The notes below the pieces were generated by a model. That model did not search any database and was not told the DNA's origin. It worked only from the letters and a program-made list of their open reading frames with translations. Of a stretch of 7,949 nt of DNA, positions 1 through 6,465 are shown in pieces; the stretch's first letter is position 1, and each line of letters opens with the position of its first letter. The DNA is from an uncultured Bacteroidales bacterium (lineage in GTDB: Bacteria; Bacteroidota; Bacteroidia; Bacteroidales; P3): the NCBI GenBank assembly GCA_947097635.1, contig CAMURW010000060.1, positions 1 to 7,949 of the forward strand, in the 5' to 3' direction. The translations under genes and the position numbers were made by a program.

Positions 1-405
1 ACCCTTGCTTACCGCTATGCTCTTCATCCAGGAGCCTGGCACGAAGCCCAGATTGTAGGGCGTGGCGGCACCTGCGGACATAGGCAGGTTCTCCACGAGC
101 ATCTGCACGTAGCGTCCACTGAGTCCCAGCAGCTGTATCTGCTTGGTGCCAGTGGCAGCGTCGTTATAGTTGACATCCACGCTGGGGTTGGTGAGGAAAC
201 TTTCTCCCAAGTTGCAACAGGCGGCACGAAAGAGCTCGCCGCAGCCTATGATATTGCCGTTTTCCGGTCCTGCTATCTTGGAGATGCCTGGCAGCTGCTG
301 TGCCGAAACAGTGACGGTCTCCAAGGTTTTGGTGGTGTCGCCCTGCTGTGCAAATGCGCCATAGGCACACACCCATAATATTATTGCTATAAAACTTTTC
401 TTCAT
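1..405 (-). CDS. TonB-dependent outer-membrane receptor, N-terminal part (runs off the left edge)
   Basis: Outer-membrane active transporter, of which only the first 135 residues are in the window; the beta-barrel is missing. The start is ATG at 405, giving MKKSFIAIILWVCAYGAFAQ, a clear signal peptide with likely cleavage near A19/Q20. A TonB-box-like stretch, TLETVTVSA (about residues 27-35), follows, then the plug domain from about residue 50. Plug hallmarks are ESFLTNPSVDV (69-79), the QIQLLGLSGRYVQMLVENLP block (89-108) and WMKSIAVSKG (126-135). A CC pair (63-64) lies just before the ESF motif; from memory this is typical of a Bacteroidota receptor subgroup often placed near metal-handling genes. 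There is no carboxypeptidase-like N-terminal extension, so it is not a classical SusC. It lies 114 nt downstream of a small cysteine-rich exported protein and is probably co-transcribed with it. A metal or metal-chelate substrate is an inference. Family assignment is firm; substrate is unknown. Confidence 0.9.
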   Translation of the reverse strand, partial: MKKSFIAIILWVCAYGAFAQQGDTTKTLETVTVSAQQLPGISKIAGPENGNIIGCGELFRAACCNLGESFLTNPSVDVNYNDAATGTKQIQLLGLSGRYVQMLVENLPMSAGAATPYNLGFVPGSWMKSIAVSKG

Positions 406-428
406 TTCATTTTCAATGGTTTGCGAGT

Positions 429-498
429 AAAAAACAGACACTATACCACGCAGCATCGGGACTCTTGCCTTGCCAAGAAGAGCCCACTGTCGGTATAG
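429..498 (-). other. Two-tier stem-loop with T-tract in the spacer before the TonB receptor
   Basis: Read on the minus strand, CTATACC (498-492) can pair with GGTATAG (447-441). Inside it GGGCTCTT (485-478) pairs with AAGAG-T-CCC (466-458) with one bulged T. A run of six T (434-429) follows the base of the stem after six bases. It sits between the stop of the cysteine-rich gene and the start of the receptor. It could be a leaky terminator or attenuator tuning receptor expression, or an mRNA-processing structure. The T-run is slightly far from the stem for a classic intrinsic terminator. Confidence 0.5.
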
Positions 499-519
499 TT
501 GTTTCGAAGGAAAATGGTG

Positions 520-882
520 TCAAACCCGCATCACCATCGAGAGCGCTCCTCCCCCTCCCAGGGAAAGATTTGCGTTCGGCGCATAGTAAGGTGCCTTTGT
601 TGCGAGGCATCTGGCACTATAGTCTGGATAACTCGCCAGTGCATCCACGGCCACAGGAATGTCCAGTGACACAACCTGGCATGGCACATAGTCGTCCGTC
701 TCGGTCACAACCACATCCATGCAGTCCTCGTCGCCTTCGCAGCATTGTTCGCTATTGAAAACCAGCAGACTTACGTTTCCCGAACAGGCACAACGCACCA
801 AGCTTATATGCTCTCCAAAGAGCAGGATAAGCACCATAGGCAAGCAGAGTACCCAGCGACGTATGTATTTACCAGTCTTCAT
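520..882 (-). CDS. Small exported cysteine-rich protein, HYC_CC_PP-like, upstream of a TonB receptor
   Basis: 120 residues from ATG at 882. This start is preferred over a longer open frame beginning at a TTG near 966 because MKTGKYIRRWVLCLPMVLILLFG is a basic N-terminus followed by a hydrophobic segment (signal peptide or membrane anchor). The mature part is cysteine-rich: C31-x-C33 followed by SGNVSLL, CC at 47-48, C54 in DEDCM, then C68 and C92. An acidic stretch ETDDYVP (61-67) follows, and the C-terminus is glycine-rich (LGGGG). The order C-SG-VSL / CC / acidic-C / DDY resembles the Bacteroidota HYC_CC_PP family of short exported proteins encoded beside TonB-dependent receptors. Here the first motif reads RCACSG rather than HYCGG, so the match is by pattern only. 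Conserved paired cysteines would suit metal binding or disulfides. It precedes the receptor on the same strand and probably forms an operon with it. The role is unknown; the coding call is good and the family call is moderate. Confidence 0.7.
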   Translation of the reverse strand: MKTGKYIRRWVLCLPMVLILLFGEHISLVRCACSGNVSLLVFNSEQCCEGDEDCMDVVVTETDDYVPCQVVSLDIPVAVDALASYPDYSARCLATKAPYYAPNANLSLGGGGALSMVMRV

Positions 883-1181
883 TACATCAAGAAATTCATT
901 ACTATTAACGTACCCCCTGTAGGTATATTGTGCGTAGGATGAAAAAACAATGATTATCTGCTTCAAGACTAAAACGATTTTCTGCCTTCGGAAGGTTAGG
1001 ACACCTTGCAGGCTTCCACAGCAATGGAAGAATGGGTGGAATTACCATCTGTGCAGCACTGCACAAGTGCCGTCCTCATGCATCTCATGCCAGCCATTCC
1101 CCTCCCAGACTATCCGAAATTCAGTGACACCCGCTATATCGCAGCATATGCAAAACATAAGTACTACCGCCGACAGGCAAC
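883..1181 (-). other. About 300-nt gene-free leader upstream of the cysteine-rich protein / TonB receptor unit
   Basis: No convincing gene. It contains an inverted repeat, TGTGCAG-ca-CTGCACA (1050-1065), a dyad CCTTCGGAAGG (985-995), and an imperfect hairpin at 984-1013 (AAGGT/ACCTT inside GCCT/AGGC). A 38-codon open frame on the minus strand (1158-1042) begins with cysteine-rich residues but has no recognisable homology or ribosome site. If the promoter proposed at 1151-1188 is real, most of this stretch is a long 5' untranslated leader, which would suit RNA-based or operator-based control. I could not match it to a cobalamin, TPP or other known riboswitch. Confidence 0.4.
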
Positions 1182-1188
1182 AAAAAAA
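1151..1188 (-). promoter_or_regulatory. Possible Bacteroidota-type promoter for the cysteine-rich protein / receptor unit
   Basis: On the minus strand a T-run ending TTTG (1188-1181) lies about 21 nt upstream of TATGTTTTG (1159-1151). The latter is close to the TAnnTTTG -7 box but one base too long. The -33-like T-run is also the U-tract of the upstream gene's terminator. It would give a leader of about 260 nt. The off-consensus spacing makes this tentative. Confidence 0.3.
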
Positions 1189-1212
1189 GGAAACCCGATT
1201 GGGTTTCCTTTT
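1182..1212 (-). terminator. Intrinsic terminator of the T9SS-protein unit
   Basis: Read on the minus strand: AAAAGGAAACCC, loop AATC, GGGTTTCC, then seven T. The perfect 12-bp stem, including its A-T ends (1212-1201 with 1196-1185), starts about 20 nt after the stop codon of the 777-residue gene. This is a typical rho-independent terminator. Confidence 0.88.
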
Positions 1213-1232
1213 GTATGTAGAACGGTGTTGCC

Positions 1233-3566
1233 CTATTTTCTCACAACCTTCTGGTTGAAGACACCGTTGGCGGTAGCAACGCGGAACATGTAGACACCCT
1301 GGCTGAGGCTGCTCATATCCACAGTGCTATTGTTGGTTGTCATCACCACGCGGCCGGCAGCATCCATAACAGTGATGCTTTCCAAGTTGTCTGCCACCAC
1401 GCTCACCTTGTTGGTGGTGGGGTTGGGGTAGATGCTGATGTTCTGGTCGGCGCTGTTGATGCTGGCACTGCCGGTTACGGCGATGTCGTCGATAAGCACC
1501 CAATAGACATCGGAAATATCATAGTGACGGAAGGCGATATACACTTCCTGACCAGCATAGGCATTCAAATCCACCGTTCTCATGGTGTATGTTTCGGGGA
1601 GGTTGTTATCGGTAAAGAGAGGACTGCCCGAGAAGTCACTGGCGTTATTGCCGGTAGTGGAAACATAGACAGCATATTTGTCGGTATTGTACCGGGGGTC
1701 TGCGGCTCTCACATAGTAGGTGAGACGTGCACCGCCGGCGGGGATTATCAGCTTGGGAGTAATCATCCAGTTGTTGGGAGTCAGGGCACCGACCTGGTTG
1801 ATAAAGGATGCGGAACCTACGGCAGCAGCGCCACCGTGGACATAGTTTGCCATGCCGCTCCAGGTCTCCATATCCCAGCCATGACCATCGCCATCGGCAT
1901 CGATGAACTTCCAGCAGCCCATGTTGTCGGTGCTTTCGAAGCCGCAAGTGAAGGGCAGGGCCTGAGGATCGCATAACACGATGTTGACCTGCTGAGAAGC
2001 GCTTGCTGTTTGGCCATTGAGGGTGGCGGTCACAGACACCTCATAGGTGCCGGCGGCGGCCCAGGAAGCTGTAGCCGTAGCACCTGTGGCCGTAGCGGGA
2101 GTAGCGCCATTGAGTGTCCAGCTGTAGGTGGCGGCACTGGGGCCAGATGCGGTGAAGATGATATCCTCGCCAACGACACCGTTAGCAGGACCGACAACGG
2201 CCACATTCAGGGCAGGAGCGTTGGCGGAGGTGACAGCCTCTATCATCCAAGTGGACTGCAGTTCTTGAGACACTTCATTGATGTGAAGCCACTGGTTCCG
2301 ATAATATATATAGCTGCTGTTGGGGTCGCCCACGAAGGGAACGTAGTCGGCAGAATATCTCTGGTCGTTGTTGTGCAGAACAATCCACAGGTCATTTTCG
2401 GTGAGCCTCACCTCGTCGAACAAGGTCAGTTCCTGCCAGCCTGTGCCAGTGATATTGTAAGAGTGTGCGTAGAGGGGGTTCGTGGTCATGGGATCCACGC
2501 CCTCGGCGCACTGGTATACGCTTACAGTGTACGTGCCAGGATAGGTAACGTGGAGGTTCACCTTGCTCAGATAGTTGCGGCCAGCCATCTTGAAGGCGGG
2601 GAATTTCACGGCCCAAGTGATGTTTCCGTTAGCGCCAGCAGAGGAGGTAGCTTCTGCTGCATGATCGCAATAACTCATCACGTCGCCCCACGTCCAGTCG
2701 AAGACATTGACGTCGAGGGTGTCGTAGGAAGTGCCGGTGGTGTTGGTCACGGCCAGATACACATGCTCGTTGCCCGTGTTTGCCCACGTGGTGATGGCGG
2801 TGTCTGTGCTGGCGGTGGCGGGGGTGCCGTTGGTGAAGGTCCAGCTGATGCCGGTAATGGAATCCACGCTAATTATCTGCGCGGTGTAGGTGGCGTTGGA
2901 TCCGGCCAGAACTCTGTTCATGCCACGGATGGCAATGGTGGGGACGGTGTTGGGCCGAGGAGCCATGGCTATCACCTGGTTGATGACTGCCACAGCCTGC
3001 GCGCCCGTCATGGTAGGACCCAGCACTCCTGCCGTGACGTACAGTTCGCAATAGTAGCCCTCGGGGGTGATGAGATAGATGCTGGGCACGAAGCCTGTGG
3101 GGGTGCAGGTCTGCTCGGGAGATGCGTCGTTCAGCACGGGATAAGGCAGGGGAGTGTTGGTGCCGGAGATGACAGTCCAGTTGCCCTGTGTGTTGGAACC
3201 AGTACCCTGAACGTCGGCAAGGGTAGTGTTGGGGTCGGTGTCGGCCCAAATTACCTGCACGTTGGGCATCGCGTCGATTGCTTCGAGAACGCCGCTGGTG
3301 TGCATTGCCCAGCAAGGACCGCACCATGTTGCGGAGCAGTCCAGCAACACATATTGGCCGGCTGTAAGATAGGACTGCAGGCTCACTGGAGTGCCATAGA
3401 TGTCGTTGCAGGAGAATGGTGTGCCCATCCGCGACCAAGTTACGTCGCTGAGAGCCTTGGGAGCTGCCGCCTGGGCCTCCTTGAGAGCCTTGGGAGCAGC
3501 ACTGAACTGAGCAAAAGCGCTGCTGAACAGCAGCACGGATGCCAAAGCTAATAATACTTTTTTCAT
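1233..3566 (-). CDS. T9SS-secreted thioredoxin-fold / PKD / cleaved-adhesin multidomain protein
   Basis: 777 residues. The signal peptide is MKKVLLALASVLLFSSAFA, then Q20. A thioredoxin-like domain (about 45-200) has SATWCGPCWAMH with redox pair C82/C85 and a likely cis-proline P161 in GFVPSIYLI, as in TlpA/redoxin proteins. A PKD-like domain follows at about 206-290. A beta-rich region of unclear family lies at about 296-445. A second PKD-like domain (about 452-530) shares the NG(A/T)TPATA signature with the first. A cleaved-adhesin / choice-of-anchor-J type domain (about 538-700) has LPFTCGFES, GWDMETW, NNWMITPKL and VYWVLIDDIAVTG. The C-terminus (about 708-777) is a T9SS type A sorting domain: ISIYPNPTTNKVSV, then GRVVM, then LSQGVYMFRV, ending KVVRK. 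The protein should cross the outer membrane by T9SS and be surface-anchored or released. The thioredoxin domain keeps both cysteines, so it may be a surface disulfide reductase or isomerase; this is inference. It lies 70 nt after the 245-residue T9SS gene with no clear promoter between, so it is probably the second gene of that operon. Confidence 0.93.
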   Translation of the reverse strand: MKKVLLALASVLLFSSAFAQFSAAPKALKEAQAAAPKALSDVTWSRMGTPFSCNDIYGTPVSLQSYLTAGQYVLLDCSATWCGPCWAMHTSGVLEAIDAMPNVQVIWADTDPNTTLADVQGTGSNTQGNWTVISGTNTPLPYPVLNDASPEQTCTPTGFVPSIYLITPEGYYCELYVTAGVLGPTMTGAQAVAVINQVIAMAPRPNTVPTIAIRGMNRVLAGSNATYTAQIISVDSITGISWTFTNGTPATASTDTAITTWANTGNEHVYLAVTNTTGTSYDTLDVNVFDWTWGDVMSYCDHAAEATSSAGANGNITWAVKFPAFKMAGRNYLSKVNLHVTYPGTYTVSVYQCAEGVDPMTTNPLYAHSYNITGTGWQELTLFDEVRLTENDLWIVLHNNDQRYSADYVPFVGDPNSSYIYYRNQWLHINEVSQELQSTWMIEAVTSANAPALNVAVVGPANGVVGEDIIFTASGPSAATYSWTLNGATPATATGATATASWAAAGTYEVSVTATLNGQTASASQQVNIVLCDPQALPFTCGFESTDNMGCWKFIDADGDGHGWDMETWSGMANYVHGGAAAVGSASFINQVGALTPNNWMITPKLIIPAGGARLTYYVRAADPRYNTDKYAVYVSTTGNNASDFSGSPLFTDNNLPETYTMRTVDLNAYAGQEVYIAFRHYDISDVYWVLIDDIAVTGSASINSADQNISIYPNPTTNKVSVVADNLESITVMDAAGRVVMTTNNSTVDMSSLSQGVYMFRVATANGVFNQKVVRK
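3449..3497 (-). repeat. Pair of 16-bp direct repeats in the post-signal linker of the 777-residue protein
   Basis: TGAGAGCCTTGGGAGC (plus-strand reading) occurs at 3449-3464 and again at 3482-3497, offset by 33 bp. It encodes the repeated APKAL at residues 24-28 and 35-39, just after the signal peptide. The 11-codon offset keeps the frame, consistent with a small in-frame tandem duplication making the linker. Confidence 0.85.
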
Positions 3567-3636
3567 TGTTTTCTTGCCCTGTTATATGCCATTGGACGCT
3601 TCGGCTTTTATTATTATACTATATTATTTACACGTG

Positions 3637-4374
3637 TTATTTCACAACCAGTTTCTTCATGGCGGCGCCCCGTATGCCATACACATACACGCCCTTCTCC
3701 AAGTTGGAGACATCGAGCCGCGTGCTGCCTTCGCCAGCGTTGAGGTGCTGGCTGCGCACTTCGTTGCCCTGTGCATTGTAGACTACCAGGCAACCATTGT
3801 TGGCAAGGTTGTAGCGGATGCGCACTTCGCCAGTGGCGGGATTGGGGTAGGCATTCAGCAAAGCATCAGTTTGGGCTTCGACTATGCCCTCGGAACTGCC
3901 ATACGCAACCTTCAGGTAAATATACCCGTCGTTGTTGTAGTCGGTGGCATTGGTGCCCGACGACAGTTTCAGTATGTCGCCGATGACTGTGGCGGTAACA
4001 GGATATTCGATGTCCACGGTGTAGTTGAACCCTGTGGTGCCATTGGCGGCCAGATTATAGGCACCGGATACGTTGCCCTGCACGCACACATCTGCGCAAA
4101 CGGCCTCGATGGAAACAGTGGGGTTGCTGCTCACGACATCGCATCTTATTTTATGTTTGTCGCCACTGCCTACCGACGAGAAGTCCACATCGGTGTTGTT
4201 GTGCACCTTGAAGGGGATGTTGTAGGCTCCCAGCGACACCTGCTGGCTGGTGAGTTGCACGGTTACCGTGTCGCCATTTTCTACAGCATTATCATTAAAG
4301 ATAAAGCTAATATTCTGTGCTCCTGCAAATGCATATGCACACATTAATGCAATGATTGTTAATACTTTTTTCAT
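3637..4374 (-). CDS. Small T9SS-secreted protein of unknown function
   Basis: 245 residues from ATG at 4374. The open frame extends further upstream, but only inside cysS in the wrong frame, and this ATG is followed directly by a signal peptide, MKKVLTIIALMCAYAFAGA, with Q20 next. The body (about 21-165) is predicted beta-rich with many T, V and N residues and matches no family I recognise. It holds C78, C93 and C97 (AVCADVCVQG). The C-terminus (about 172-245) is a T9SS type A sorting domain: LLNAYPNPATGEVRIRY, then LVVYNAQGNEV, then LDVSNLEKGVYVYGI, ending KKLVVK. A Bacteroidota promoter lies about 37 nt upstream. It is the first gene of a probable two-gene unit with the thioredoxin/adhesin protein, and both start MKKVL. 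A shared surface process is likely but unproven. Secretion route is firm; function is unknown. Confidence 0.88.
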   Translation of the reverse strand: MKKVLTIIALMCAYAFAGAQNISFIFNDNAVENGDTVTVQLTSQQVSLGAYNIPFKVHNNTDVDFSSVGSGDKHKIRCDVVSSNPTVSIEAVCADVCVQGNVSGAYNLAANGTTGFNYTVDIEYPVTATVIGDILKLSSGTNATDYNNDGYIYLKVAYGSSEGIVEAQTDALLNAYPNPATGEVRIRYNLANNGCLVVYNAQGNEVRSQHLNAGEGSTRLDVSNLEKGVYVYGIRGAAMKKLVVK

Positions 4375-4410
4375 TAAAAAATGACATTTATTTGTGTAAC
4401 AACTAAAGTG

Positions 4411-4445
4411 CAAATGTACGCACTTTCTTTCATATATTGAAAAAA
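4411..4445 (-). promoter_or_regulatory. Bacteroidota-type promoter of the T9SS-protein operon
   Basis: Minus strand: -7 box TACATTTG (4418-4411) fits TAnnTTTG exactly, and the T-rich -33-like TTTTTTC (4445-4439) lies 20 nt upstream. The start codon at 4374 follows after about 37 nt, giving a leader of about 30 nt. It sits in the AT-rich gap after cysS. Confidence 0.7.
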
Positions 4446-4469
4446 TAATTGAAAAAAAATCATAACGCG

Positions 4470-5936
4470 TTATTTCATCTCCCATGTGACGCCGTCTTTG
4501 CCGTCCTTCACGGCAATGCCCAGCTCTCCCAGACTGTCGCGGATTTTGTCGCTGGTGCCCCAGTCTTTGTTGGCTTTGGCAGTAGCGCGCGCGTCCAGTA
4601 TCATCTTCACGAGGCCGTCCAGCACTGCCGTGTTGTCGCTGCTGGTTTCGTCGCGCAAACCCAGTATATCGAAGATGAAGGTGTGGAACACCCCTTTCAG
4701 CTCGTCGATGTCTTGCTGGATGAGGGTGGCTTTGTGATCGTTCACCTGGTTGATGTTGCGTGCCATGTCGAAGAAGTGGCTGATGACGATGGGGGTGTTG
4801 AAGTCGTCGTTCATGGCATCGTAACACTGACTACGGAAGCCGCCGATGTCTATGCTGCTGCTCTTGGAGGGGGTGAGATGCTGCAGTGTTCTGTAGGTCT
4901 GCATGAGACGCTGGTAACCTTTCTCGGCAGCCTGCAGTGCCTCGTTGCTGAAGTCCACAGTGCTGCGGTAGTGTGCCTGCAAGATGAAGAAGCGGATGGT
5001 CATCGGGCTATAGGCCTGCGAAAGCATCTTGTGGTTGCCGGCGAAGAACTCGTCCAGCGTGATGAAGTTGCCCAGGCTCTTGCCCATCTTCTGTCCGTTG
5101 ATGGTAATCATGTTGTTGTGCATCCAGTATTTGCAGGGGCCGTGTCCGTAGGCTGCCATGCCCTGTGCTATCTCGCTCTCGTGGTGGGGAAACATGAGAT
5201 CCATGCCGCCTCCATGTATGTCGAAGGGAGAGCCCAAGTATTTGCTTCCCATTGCCGTGCATTCGGTGTGCCAGCCAGGGAAACCGTCGCTCCAGGGGCT
5301 GGGCCAGCGCATGATGTGCTCCGGCTGTGCTTTCTTCCACAATGCAAAGTCGGCAGTCTCGCGTTTCTCTTCCTGTCCCGTCAACTCGCGCGTGGTGGAG
5401 AGCATCTCGTCGATATTGCGACCACTGAGACAACCGTATTTACCCGTCTGCTCCTGATACTTTCGCACGTCGAAATACACGCTGCCGTTGCTCACGTATG
5501 CCAGTCCCTGGTCCAGTATCTGCTTCACCAGCTCTATCTGCTCTATGATGTGGCCGCTGGCGTGGGGTTCTATGCTGGGACGCAGCACGTTCAGTTTGTC
5601 CATGGCATCGTGGTAGCGGTTGGTGTAGTATTGTGCCACTTCCATGGGCTCCAACTGTTCCAGACGCGCCTTCTTGGCTATCTTGTCCTCGCCTTCGTCG
5701 GCATCGTGTTCCAGATGTCCCACATCGGTGATATTACGCACATAGCGCACCTTGTAGCCTAAGTGTTGCAGATAGCGGAATACCACGTCGAAAGTGATGG
5801 CGGGACGTGCGTGTCCCAGGTGTCCGTCGCCATACACTGTGGGACCACATACATACATGCCCACGTGCGGGGCTGCCAGGGGGATGAAAAGTTCTTTCTT
5901 GCGCGAAAGGGTATTGTAAATCAGCAAAGATTCCAT
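4470..5936 (-). CDS. cysS: Cysteinyl-tRNA synthetase
   Basis: Class I aminoacyl-tRNA synthetase that charges tRNA-Cys using ATP, cytosolic and essential. 488 residues, a normal full length. The start at 5936 is chosen because MESLLIYNTLSRKKE is the usual family N-terminus and the promoter's predicted start lies upstream of it; about 22 further in-frame codons upstream look like leader. Visible motifs are CGPTVYG (30-36), the HIGH signature as GHLGHAR (H39, H42), GWHTEC (221-226), HHESEIAQ (251-258) and the KMSKS loop as QKMGKSLGN (K283 to S287). The zinc ligands C30, C226, H251 and E255 keep the spacing of the E. coli enzyme (C209/H234/E238). The serine-to-glycine change in KMSKS is, as far as I recall, normal in this phylum. 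The C-terminal helical anticodon-binding region is complete, ending TWEMK. It has its own promoter and is followed by the T9SS unit, which also has its own. Confidence 0.98.
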   Translation of the reverse strand: MESLLIYNTLSRKKELFIPLAAPHVGMYVCGPTVYGDGHLGHARPAITFDVVFRYLQHLGYKVRYVRNITDVGHLEHDADEGEDKIAKKARLEQLEPMEVAQYYTNRYHDAMDKLNVLRPSIEPHASGHIIEQIELVKQILDQGLAYVSNGSVYFDVRKYQEQTGKYGCLSGRNIDEMLSTTRELTGQEEKRETADFALWKKAQPEHIMRWPSPWSDGFPGWHTECTAMGSKYLGSPFDIHGGGMDLMFPHHESEIAQGMAAYGHGPCKYWMHNNMITINGQKMGKSLGNFITLDEFFAGNHKMLSQAYSPMTIRFFILQAHYRSTVDFSNEALQAAEKGYQRLMQTYRTLQHLTPSKSSSIDIGGFRSQCYDAMNDDFNTPIVISHFFDMARNINQVNDHKATLIQQDIDELKGVFHTFIFDILGLRDETSSDNTAVLDGLVKMILDARATAKANKDWGTSDKIRDSLGELGIAVKDGKDGVTWEMK

Positions 5937-6192
5937 TATTACATATTGCAACTTAGTGGTAAAACTATATTTCTTCCTGAGAAACAATGTATTATGTGAC
6001 ACATACCATAAAGCATAATCGAGGCAAAGTTACAATATTTTTTTGAGTTGCAGAAATTTTTGCTGATTACGCGTGCACTTACATCCCCATTCCTGTCAGG
6101 CCGTTCATCGTAGGGGCTTAACCAGGAAACTGTCACATATACAACATCTCACCAGCCCAGAAGTGGATATTAAGTGGTGATTTCTTAAACGG
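5937..6192. other. Gene-free spacer between cysS and the IS remnant
   Basis: About 256 nt. The part near cysS is AT-rich and holds the cysS promoter. The part at 6060-6192 is more GC-balanced, with no gene, tRNA or strong hairpin that I can support. A short minus-strand open frame runs from near 6136 into the cysS promoter and leader and shows no family resemblance. Confidence 0.5.
6025..6056 (-). promoter_or_regulatory. Bacteroidota-type promoter of cysS
   Basis: Minus strand: -7 box TAACTTTG (6032-6025), an exact TAnnTTTG match, with TTTC (6056-6053) 20 nt upstream as a weak -33 element. Transcription would begin near 6018, giving a leader of about 80 nt before the cysS ATG at 5936. Confidence 0.7.
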
Positions 6193-6213
6193 TTAGTCGT
6201 CCCTTAAAAAAGC
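6193..6213 (+). repeat. Left terminal inverted repeat of the IS remnant
   Basis: Begins TTAGTCGTCCCTTAAAAAAG and pairs with 6466-6485 over about 20 positions, with two substitutions and one single-base gap. On the minus strand this repeat also encodes the final residues (FLRDD, stop) of the transposase, so gene end and IS end overlap. Confidence 0.78.
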
Positions 6214-6456
6214 CTCGCGCATTGCATCGGCCACTGGAGGTTGGGTGCGTGAATGGTTCGGGGAGAAAGAGACTCTATACCAAGCCAGATGAACACCCTG
6301 TTAGCCAAGGTTCGGATTAGGCAAAAAAAGGTTCGTCACCCTCTTGCAGTTGAAAGCGGCAGATGCAAGCATGACGTTGACGGAGTCTCCGAAGAGACCC
6401 TTGATGCAGTTTTTGCCCAAGCGGTGGTCTGACTTGCAGTGTCCTATGGCTGGCAC
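6193..6456 (-). pseudogene. Transposase fragment, C-terminal end of an IS5/IS1182-type DDE transposase
   Basis: The minus-strand frame gives IGHCKSDHRLGKN, then GLFGDSVNVMLASAAFNCKR and TNLFLPNP. This closely follows the pattern near the C-terminus of IS5-group transposases (IGHLKSDHRLGRN, then GDxxNVMLAAAAxNxKR). The first 51 codons end in a TAA at 6303-6301. The same frame then continues for 35 codons to a second stop at 6195-6193 inside the terminal repeat, ending REAFLRDD. That looks like the original C-terminus interrupted by a nonsense mutation. There is no start codon context; upstream the frame hits another stop within three codons. It is not expected to be functional. Family is from motif pattern only. 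Confidence 0.78.
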
Positions 6457-6465
6457 TATTTACGC

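Noticed and set aside
883..1145. Cobalamin riboswitch before the TonB receptor unit
   Set aside because: The context is suggestive, but I cannot find the conserved B12 box or the core GGTG/GCTGT elements in order.
1042..1158. 38-codon minus-strand open frame in the leader
   Set aside because: It has no ribosome site and no recognised similarity, and its start would lie upstream of the most likely transcription start. Kept only as a remark in the leader entry.
2010..3551. Long plus-strand open frame (over 500 codons) antisense to the T9SS thioredoxin/adhesin gene
   Set aside because: Low-complexity G/V/A/H-rich translation with no domain. It mirrors a well-supported gene on the other strand and is expected from codon use at this GC content.
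3590..3620. Short GCTTCGGC hairpin followed by T-rich sequence on the plus strand
   Set aside because: No plus-strand gene ends there and the stem is only about two GC pairs around a TTCG loop.
4452..4473. Terminator of cysS: palindrome ATAACGCGTTAT followed by eight T
   Set aside because: The dyad has no loop; folding leaves only four A-T pairs, too weak for an intrinsic terminator.
4375..4827. Upstream extension of the 245-residue T9SS gene into cysS
   Set aside because: The extension is R/H/Q-rich out-of-frame cysS sequence, and the ATG at 4374 begins a proper signal peptide 37 nt after a good promoter.
5074..5088. KMGKS instead of KMSKS in CysS as a defect
   Set aside because: All other catalytic and zinc residues are intact, and this substitution is, to my knowledge, common in CysS of this phylum.
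4449..5762. Long plus-strand open frame (437 codons) antisense to cysS
   Set aside because: V/H/A-rich translation without motifs; cysS on the other strand is unmistakable.
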